Of a stretch of DNA of 64,000 bases, positions 58,517 to 64,000 are shown one piece after another. Position numbers and translations under genes: made by a program. Positions within the stretch are counted from its first letter, which is position 1. Every line of letters starts with the position of its first letter. The notes beneath the pieces are model-generated. The model worked only from the letters and a program-made list of their open reading frames with translations. It was not told where the DNA came from and made no database searches. Source of the DNA: Bacillus_BD sp963765265 (lineage in GTDB: Bacteria; Bacillota; Bacilli; Bacillales; Cytobacillaceae); the NCBI GenBank assembly GCA_963765265.1, contig CAVXVN010000006.1:730494-794493 (forward strand), given 5' to 3'.

Positions 58517-59701
58517 TTAACCCCTAGTTCCTGAATCAAAACCAAATAAATCCATTCCATAGGCAGCTACTGAATCTTCATATAGTGATGTTTTATGTGT
58601 CGCTACTGATAAAATATCTCTTATCATTAATTCAATGATCCCGCCTCTATAGAGAGCTCCACCTCCAAGTGTTAATAAGATTCTTACCGCGATATCCGTA
58701 CATAGCTTCGTGATTTGTGTCCGAATCGCAAAGAATTCCGAACGATGTGTTTTCCTTCCATCCTTTTCATAGTTTTCTAGTAGAGTAATATATTTATCCA
58801 TCAATGCATCTGCTGCATGAAATTGTGTTGTAATTTCAGCAATAACCCTTTGACTTCGAGGAGACTCACTTTCTCTTAATCCGTCCATTAATCGAATGCG
58901 TTTTTCGGTAGCTTTTTTAAACTCTTCAATTAATCGTTCCGCACCACCCAGTGCCATGTTTGGAAATCCAAGATAAAATGCTGGATAGAACGGGACATGA
59001 TATAAAGGATAGTCTTGATCATAATCCTCCTCTGGAGGCCTTCCAGTCGCATCTGCTGTCGTTAGGCGCAAAATACGTTCCGCTGGGACATAAACGTTAT
59101 CGGCAATAACTTGATTGCTTCCACTGCCTCTGAGTCCAAAAGTATCCCAGTTTTTCACAATTTGAACTTCAGATGCCTTTAACATCGGTAAGCAGACCTC
59201 AGGCTTATCACTATCAGGGAATTGGACTTCAACCCCAAGACCAATCCAATCACTATATAGACAGCCACTTGCAAAATTCCACTTTCCACTGATGCGATAA
59301 CCGTCGCCGTCCTTTTCTGCTTTTCCTACTGCCGCGAACACATCACAGATGAGTCCACCTTGATTCACAATTTCATCTCTACCTTTTTCTGGAAGGTAAG
59401 CAGGCAATATATTATGTAGTGGGTAAAGATAGGTCAACCAACCCGCTGAAACATTATGGTATGAAACGGTACGTACAATTTTTGCGAACGTTTTTAAATC
59501 TACTTGAGGTCCGCCATATTTCTTAGGAAGCATGATCTTAGATATTTGTGTTTCTTTTATGAGGTTCACAACATTTTCGGAAATCGTTGCATTTTTCTCT
59601 GCTTGCTGTGCTTCTTGTTCCGCTAGTTCACCAATTCTTTTCGCACCCTCTAATAACTCTTCGATCGTTACACTTTTTTCCTTTAATGCATAGTTTTCCA
59701 T
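58517..59701 (-). CDS. group-D flavin-dependent monooxygenase (acyl-CoA dehydrogenase fold)
   Basis: 394 residues with the acyl-CoA dehydrogenase fold but no CoA pathway genes nearby. ISKIMLPKKYGGPQVDLKTFAKIVR and SAGWLTYLYPLHN are N-terminal; GKWNFASGCLYSDWIGLG and FGLRGSGSNQVIADNVYVPAER follow. The helical C-terminus ends LTLGGGALYRGGIIELMIRDIL. This pattern fits HsaA, HpaH-type and IacA-like oxygenases that use reduced flavin from a separate reductase to hydroxylate aromatics. First gene of the operon; GAAGGAG before ATG 59701. Confidence 0.88.
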   Translation of the reverse strand: MENYALKEKSVTIEELLEGAKRIGELAEQEAQQAEKNATISENVVNLIKETQISKIMLPKKYGGPQVDLKTFAKIVRTVSYHNVSAGWLTYLYPLHNILPAYLPEKGRDEIVNQGGLICDVFAAVGKAEKDGDGYRISGKWNFASGCLYSDWIGLGVEVQFPDSDKPEVCLPMLKASEVQIVKNWDTFGLRGSGSNQVIADNVYVPAERILRLTTADATGRPPEEDYDQDYPLYHVPFYPAFYLGFPNMALGGAERLIEEFKKATEKRIRLMDGLRESESPRSQRVIAEITTQFHAADALMDKYITLLENYEKDGRKTHRSEFFAIRTQITKLCTDIAVRILLTLGGGALYRGGIIELMIRDILSVATHKTSLYEDSVAAYGMDLFGFDSGTRG

Positions 59702-59775
59702 ATTAACACTCCTTCAATTTTATTTATTGATAGCTTGCTAATCTTATAAAAATATCGAGCCTTTTGTTTGACTCT

Positions 59776-59789
59776 TGTTATCGCTTACA
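59776..59789 (-). promoter_or_regulatory. CcpA cre box upstream of the catabolic operon
   Basis: The minus strand reads TGTAAGCGATAACA, which differs from the amyE cre (TGTAAGCGTTAACA) by one base and fits 13 of 14 positions of the consensus TGWAARCGYTWNCW. It ends about 75 bases before the monooxygenase ATG, in or near the promoter, so CcpA binding should repress. Confidence 0.75.
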
Positions 59790-59944
59790 ATAACTATGTT
59801 TCAAACTTTCTTATGTTGTTTATCATCGATTAACTATAGTTTAGTAAATTTTGAATATTCGTACTAGAACAAAAAATGTTCATGTTTTTGAATTTCATGA
59901 CCATTTTTTGTTCATTCTTCTAAAATTAAGTTCCTTTTTTATCT

Positions 59945-60125
59945 CAAAAAACATAAAGAAACTCTCCGATTGGCAAACCTATAAAGGCGAAGATAAAGGC
60001 GTAGTCACGCAAACCCTGATTGATTTTTCTAAGGGCTAAAGTCCAATGAAAAATCTTATCACGCGAAGCCTGACTGGCTTTTCTAAGAGCTAAATATCTA
60101 AGAAAAGACCTTGTTGCCCTTATTC
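59945..60125. repeat. dispersed repeat family R1 copy c with a tandem duplication
   Basis: CATAAAGAAACTC, CGATTGGC and AGGCGAAGATAAAGGCGTAGT match the start of the R1 copy at 63.41-63.46 kb. This is followed by two imperfect tandem units of about 50 bases, each containing CACGC, CCTGA-TGG, TTTTCTAAG and GCTAAA. No ORF is supported. Confidence 0.6.
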
Positions 60126-60157
60126 TATCACCCGCTTTATATAATTTCTGATAGTAC

Positions 60158-60194
60158 AAAAAAGAGACCAACCAGATAGAAGCTGGTTGGTCTC
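60158..60194 (-). terminator. strong terminator at the island edge
   Basis: Perfect 12-bp stem GAGACCAACCAG / CTGGTTGGTCTC followed by T6 on the minus strand. It ends transcription arriving from the transposase-remnant side and insulates the catabolic operon. Confidence 0.88.
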
Positions 60195-60221
60195 TCTCGA
60201 TTTATATAAAAAAAGTTATTT

Positions 60222-60504
60222 CTAATCAATATCTAATTCCCCTAAAGCGATTAATGATTTGATAATCAGTAGCAATTGATGCATTTCATTGGGATCTCGA
60301 AGATTTTTCTCTAGTAAACTTTCTATCCTTTTAATCCTATGCCTTAATCCACTCATAGAAAGAGCAAGATCACTCATGGTCTGCTAAAGTTTTCCGCCAT
60401 TTAATAAGTAAAAATATAAGGTTTTAAGGAGTTCAATTGCTTTTGGATCCTCCAAATCATATAATAACCCAAGCTCTTCTTTCGTAATCATTTTAATCCC
60501 ACTC
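60222..60504 (-). pseudogene. unknown small helical ORF with an internal TAG, joined to the IS remnant
   Basis: From MSGIKMITKEELGLLYDLEDP the frame runs to GGKL, a TAG at 60384, then in the same frame MSDLALSMSGLRHRIKRIESL to ALGELDID. Either two short ORFs or one roughly 93-residue helical protein with a nonsense codon. No clear ribosome binding site precedes either Met. I do not recognise the family. The frame is continuous with the transposase N-terminus upstream, apparently by fusion. Confidence 0.4.
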
Positions 60505-60790
60505 ATTCTAGTAACTAAGGAATAAATCATGGCCGCATAGTTGAGTTCAATCGGCCTACCAAAACGTGATTTCTTCGTTACCACAGCGAAGATGTGATCA
60601 ATGTCAATAGCTGAAAAAATAGCTTCAAATCGTTGGGTAGGTTCTAAATCATATAATTCTTGTAGGTCAAACAGACTTCCTTGTCGTATAATAGTCATAG
60701 GGAGTCTTCCTCCAGTCTTTGAGTTGGTGTGGTAACTTACTCATTTCGACATTTTGGGAGGTACTCCTTTTTTTTGCGTCTCAAAACCCT
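60505..60790 (-). pseudogene. IS1182-like transposase remnant, copy 2 (island edge next to yslB)
   Basis: MTIIRQGSLFDLQELYDLEP, then TQRFEAIFSAIDI and FGRPIELNYAAMIYSL. This copy keeps the start codon (ATG 60698) and about 90 bases of probable IS end upstream (CCCTTGGGACTCTAGGGGG near 60790-60808), but loses everything after residue 64. It has the same orientation as copy 1. Confidence 0.75.
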
Positions 60791-60808
60791 TGGGACTCTA
60801 GGGGGTTA

Positions 60809-60984
60809 ATTTATGAAATTGATTCATATATTTAGAATTATACTCTATTTTTATCCAAAGAAGTATTTGCTACCTATGATGTAATATAGCAATATAGCAT
60901 TTTTTTACCATTAGTTTTTTTACAATAATGTCTTAATTAAAATGGAATTTGTATATAATAGATTTATAGAAAGAGGGGAGATCA
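60809..60984. other. spacer upstream of yslB
   Basis: AT-rich, with no gene. It presumably carries the yslB promoter (for example TATAAT near 60955), with the IS end just upstream. Confidence 0.4.
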
Positions 60985-61437
60985 TTGAGCGATACGTTAT
61001 CTGAAGAATTAGCGCAGGTTCAAGATTCTGAAACGGTACCTGCGTTTGGTTATGAATTAATTAGGGAGGTGTTGATTCCTGAACTATTGGGAAGTGATAC
61101 TCCTGAGATATTATATTGGGCAGGAAAAAAGCTTGCAAGAAAGTATCCACTCCAAAACCTTGCAGAGATCATAGATTTTTTTAAACGTGCAGGATGGGGA
61201 GTTCTAACCATTAAAAGTGAAACAAAAAAAGAACTTGAATTAGAATTATCCAGTAACCTTATCACCAAACGTATGAAAAACCAAGAACCTCGTTATTTCC
61301 AAATTGAAGCAGGCTTTTTAGCTGAACAAATTGAAATACAAAAACAAGTAATTGCTGAAACATTTGAACATCCAAGAAAACGAAATGGAATTATTCATTT
61401 TACAGTTAGATGGGATAAAAAAGATTCAATTATTTAA
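60985..61437 (+). CDS. yslB: YslB-family protein (DUF2507)
   Basis: 150 residues of the V4R-like DUF2507 family: VPAFGYELIREVLIPELLG, ILYWAGKKLARKYPL, FFKRAGWGVLTI, and a C-terminal RYFQIEAGFLAEQIE. TTG start at 60985 with GAGGGGAG five bases upstream. It is next to uvrC, on the opposite strand. Function unknown; the fold suggests small-molecule binding. Confidence 0.9.
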   Translation: MSDTLSEELAQVQDSETVPAFGYELIREVLIPELLGSDTPEILYWAGKKLARKYPLQNLAEIIDFFKRAGWGVLTIKSETKKELELELSSNLITKRMKNQEPRYFQIEAGFLAEQIEIQKQVIAETFEHPRKRNGIIHFTVRWDKKDSII

Positions 61438-61505
61438 TGAGAAGTACAATGCCCCTTCTGAAGTTGAACGTAGACAAAAATCGTCACATCATTATGACAA
61501 AGTGC

Positions 61506-61545
61506 GTGGCAAAGTCCTCTTGAAGAACTTCTGCCACATTTTATT
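61506..61545 (+). terminator. terminator between converging yslB and uvrC
   Basis: GTGGCAAAGT / ACTTCTGCCAC stem followed by ATTTTATTTT on the plus strand. Confidence 0.65.
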
Positions 61546-61559
61546 TTCTCTACTATATG

Positions 61560-63332
61560 TTAATCCTTTAATTTCTCTATAAGCTCCTCCGCCACATTTT
61601 GTGGGATGCCGATTGAAATCATTTGTTCCAATGATGCTTCTTTCATTTTCTTCACAGAGCCAAATTCTTTTAACAGTAATTTCTTTCGTTTCTCACCAAT
61701 CCCTGGAATTTCATCAAGCATGGAATGAAAGGCATTTTTCCCTCGTAATTGTCGATGAAAAGTGATAGCAAACCGATGAACTTCATCTTGAATCCTTTGT
61801 AATAAATAAAATTCCTGGCTATTTCTATCTAATGCTACAATCTCAAGAGGATTTCCATATAATAGCTGAGATGTCCTATGTTTCTCATCCTTAACAAGTC
61901 CAGCAATCGGTACATCAAGACCAAGTTCATTTTCCAATACATCTCTCACCGCTTCAATATGACCCTTTCCACCATCAATAATGATTAAATCTGGTAAGGG
62001 TAAATCTTCATTTAATACGCGGCTATATCTTCTGCGAACAACTTCTCGCATGGATTCATAATCATCGGGTCCTTCCACGGATTTTATCTTGTATTTCCGA
62101 TATTCCTTTTTTTCTGGCTTTCCATCGATAAAGACAATCATGGCAGATACAGGATTGGTACCTTGAATATTGGAGTTGTCAAATGCTTCTATACGATGTG
62201 GGATAAAAATCCCCATTTCCTGTCCAAGACGTTCAACTGCCTTAATCGATCGTTCTTCGTCTCGTTCGATGAGCGAGAATTTTTCGGTAAGAGCGATTTT
62301 GGCATTCTTATTAGCCAGCTTAAGCAATTCTTTTTTTTGCCCTCTTTGTGGTTTCAACACTTTTACGTTTAAGAGTTCCTCTGCTATGTCCACATCTACA
62401 GTGTCCGGAACAAGTATTTCCTTTGGCTTAAAATGATTCGCCTTTGTGTAAAATTGACCTAAGTAAGTCAAAATCTCTTCTTCCGGTTCATTGTATAGGG
62501 GAAACATGGATACATCTCTTTCAATAAGCTTTCCTTGTCTGATAAAGAATACTTGAACACACATCCATCCTTTGTCAAACGCATAACCAAATACATCACG
62601 GTCCGTGAAATCTGTTGTTGTTATTTTCTGCTTTTCCATGGTTGTTTCTATATGAACAATTTGATCTCGATACTCTTTCGCTCGTTCAAAATCAAGTTCC
62701 TCCGCACATGCAGTCATTTTTTTTGTTAATTCCTTTTTAATATCACTGTATCCCCCATTTAAAAAACGGGAGATCTCTTCGACAATCGTTTGGTACTGTT
62801 CTTCCTTCACCTCATATACACATGGAGCCAGACACTGATCTAGATGATAGTAAAGGCAAACACGGTCAGGAAGCTTCGAACATTTCCGTAAAGGATATAT
62901 ACGGTCAAGAAGCTTTTTAGTTTCATTCGCTGAATGGACATTTGGATATGGTCCAAAATACTTCCCTTTATCTTTTTTTACCTTGCGAGTCGTAATAAGT
63001 CGTGGATGTCTCTCATTAGTCAACTTAATAAATGGATAGGTTTTATCATCCTTTAACATGACATTGTATTTTGGATCATGCTTTTTGATTAAATTCAGTT
63101 CAAGAATAAGGGCTTCTATATTTGACGATGTGACAATATATTCAAAATCCTCAATTTCATTTACGAGTCTGAATGTTTTTCCATCATGAGAACCTGTAAA
63201 ATAAGAACGCACCCGATTTTTAAGGATTTTTGCTTTTCCAACATAAATAATCGTTCCTTGTCTGTCTTTCATTAAATAACAGCCGGGTTGTCCAGGTAAA
63301 AGGGTAAGTTTATTTTTGATCGTGTCGTTCAT
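61560..63332 (-). CDS. uvrC: excinuclease ABC subunit C
   Basis: Makes both incisions in nucleotide excision repair. The N-terminal GIY-YIG domain is GCYLMKDRQGTIIYVGKAK; the UVR motif is LDFERAKEYRDQIV; the RNase H-like domain has FDNSNIQGT and IIDGGKGH; tandem HhH at the end (IPGIGEKRKKLLLKEFGS). About 590 residues. ATG 63332 has GGAGGG 8 bases upstream. The lysC gene that follows uvrC in B. subtilis is not here. Confidence 0.97.
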   Translation of the reverse strand: MNDTIKNKLTLLPGQPGCYLMKDRQGTIIYVGKAKILKNRVRSYFTGSHDGKTFRLVNEIEDFEYIVTSSNIEALILELNLIKKHDPKYNVMLKDDKTYPFIKLTNERHPRLITTRKVKKDKGKYFGPYPNVHSANETKKLLDRIYPLRKCSKLPDRVCLYYHLDQCLAPCVYEVKEEQYQTIVEEISRFLNGGYSDIKKELTKKMTACAEELDFERAKEYRDQIVHIETTMEKQKITTTDFTDRDVFGYAFDKGWMCVQVFFIRQGKLIERDVSMFPLYNEPEEEILTYLGQFYTKANHFKPKEILVPDTVDVDIAEELLNVKVLKPQRGQKKELLKLANKNAKIALTEKFSLIERDEERSIKAVERLGQEMGIFIPHRIEAFDNSNIQGTNPVSAMIVFIDGKPEKKEYRKYKIKSVEGPDDYESMREVVRRRYSRVLNEDLPLPDLIIIDGGKGHIEAVRDVLENELGLDVPIAGLVKDEKHRTSQLLYGNPLEIVALDRNSQEFYLLQRIQDEVHRFAITFHRQLRGKNAFHSMLDEIPGIGEKRKKLLLKEFGSVKKMKEASLEQMISIGIPQNVAEELIEKLKD

Positions 63333-63404
63333 GTAGAGGTCCCTCCTTAAAGTTTCCACTTATCATTGTAGAGGTTAAAAGGACTATTGAGCAAGTAGGA
63401 GACA

Positions 63405-63530
63405 AGACATAAAGAAAACTCGCGATTGGCGAGCCTGCAAGGCGAAGACAGAGGTGTAGTTGCACTTATACTGTTTCCTAAAAATTGCCGCTACGTCGAA
63501 CTTCTCCAGCGTTGCAATTTTATACTTAAG
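63405..63530. repeat. dispersed intergenic repeat, family R1 copy b
   Basis: Most complete copy: CATAAAGAAAACTCGCGATT, GGCGAGCCTGCAAGGCGAAG, GTAGTTGCACTTATACT and CTTCTCCAGCGTTGCAATTT. Lies between the trxA terminator and uvrC, matching 30762-30868 in its second half and 59945-60010 in its first half. Confidence 0.75.
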
Positions 63531-63537
63531 AGTGAAA

Positions 63538-63564
63538 TAAAAACCCCAAGCTCTAAGCTAGGGG
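63538..63564 (-). terminator. terminator of trxA
   Basis: CCCCTAGCT / AGCTTGGGG stem followed by TTTTTA on the minus strand, 16 bases after the stop. Confidence 0.85.
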
Positions 63565-63579
63565 AATTCAGTCATTAAA

Positions 63580-63894
63580 TTAAAATTGTTGTTCCAAACG
63601 TTCTGCTAGAGCTTCTTTTGGTTGGAATCCAACCACTTTATCCACTACTTCACCGTTTTTTAATACGATTAAAGTTGGGATACTCATAACGCCAAATTTG
63701 CTTGCTGTTTCTTGGTTTTCATCCACATCAAGTTTGACGATTTTTACTTTATCACCAATTTCAGAATCAAGATCTTCTAATACTGGAGCTATCATTTTAC
63801 AAGGTCCGCACCAAGGAGCCCAGAAATCAACTAGGACTAGGCCATCGCCTGTTTCATTTGCAAATGTTGCATCAGTTGCATGTGTAATTGCCAT
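63580..63894 (-). CDS. trxA: thioredoxin
   Basis: General protein disulfide reductase. 104 residues with the active site WCGPC (Cys29, Cys32) in FWAPWCGPCKMIAP and the cis-Pro in GVMSIPTLIVLKNGE. ATG 63894 with GGGAGG. Adjacent to uvrC, as in B. subtilis. Confidence 0.98.
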   Translation of the reverse strand: MAITHATDATFANETGDGLVLVDFWAPWCGPCKMIAPVLEDLDSEIGDKVKIVKLDVDENQETASKFGVMSIPTLIVLKNGEVVDKVVGFQPKEALAERLEQQF

Positions 63895-64000
63895 AAAATA
63901 TTGCCTCCCTTATATAACTAAAATTCTAACGAAAGTATAACACCGTTTTATTTATCATGCTACTTTTTTGCTTCATTCTTATTTTACCCTTTATGAAGCG

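Noticed and set aside
59945..60125. CRISPR array suggested by tandem units
   Set aside because: Only two imperfect units, no spacers of even length and no cas genes; a simple tandem duplication inside a dispersed repeat.

Overview
The window is chromosomal DNA of a low-GC, endospore-forming Bacillaceae. It carries spoIIB, spoVID, ysxE, lonB, gerM and gerE, and most of the gene order follows the Bacillus subtilis stretch radC-maf-spoIIB-comC-folC-valS / ysxE-spoVID / hemLBDCXA / engB-lonA-lonB-clpX-tig / ysoA-leuDCBA-ilvCNB / ysnB-rdgB-gerM-racE / gerE / sdhBAC / uvrC-trxA. Almost everything is on the minus strand. The plus-strand genes are a 63-residue small protein (11.5 kb), a LiaI-like membrane protein (20.8 kb), recQ (44.3 kb) and yslB (61.0 kb). 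No species is claimed.

Layout. 0-2.4 kb: radC (partial), maf, spoIIB. 2.5-5.7 kb: a decayed type IV pilus cluster (pilC fragment, three minor-pilin-like remnants, comC/pilD, a broken major prepilin). Its leader looks like a cyclic-di-GMP-II riboswitch followed by a terminator. 6.1-14 kb: thioredoxin-like lipoprotein, folC, valS with a Val T-box, ysxE, spoVID. 14.2-20.5 kb: heme operon hemAXCDBL. 21.4-29.5 kb: engB, lonA, lonB, clpX, tig. 29.7-39.6 kb: ysoA and the ilvBNC-leuABCD operon behind a Leu (CUC) T-box. 39.9-46.5 kb: tRNA-Arg(UCU), ysnB, rdgB, gerM, racE, gerE, recQ; rph, expected between gerM and rdgB, is absent. 46.6-49.8 kb: sdhCAB. 50.0-60.8 kb: an accessory island. 61-64 kb: yslB, uvrC, trxA.

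The island is the main discovery. Two directly oriented remnants of the same transposase gene (shared core about 190 bp, near identical) bracket about 10 kb placed between yslB and sdhC. Inside, all on one strand, are a group-D flavin monooxygenase, its flavin reductase, an FAD synthetase lacking a recognisable riboflavin-kinase domain, a LigB-type extradiol dioxygenase, a meta-cleavage-type hydrolase, an MFS importer, a split-barrel flavin-binding protein, malic enzyme and a Crh (HPr-like, Gln15/Ser46) protein. Upstream of the first gene lies a near-perfect CcpA cre box. I infer a self-supplied hydroxylation and ring-cleavage pathway for an unidentified aromatic, under carbon catabolite control, with a CcpA co-effector encoded in the same island. 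No dedicated regulator is visible.

Sequence quality. At least 20 single-base insertions break conserved genes between 6 and 41 kb (valS, hemA, hemL, lonA, lonB, tig, spoVID, ysnB, the thioredoxin-like gene), including essential ones. I read these as residual assembly errors and annotate the genes at full length. The pilus genes are different: gain and loss of bases, a missing half gene and an abnormal junction suggest genuine decay.

Two dispersed non-coding repeat families recur at intergenic sites. One (40.6, 52.8 and partly 0.4 kb) has hairpins with compensatory changes between copies.
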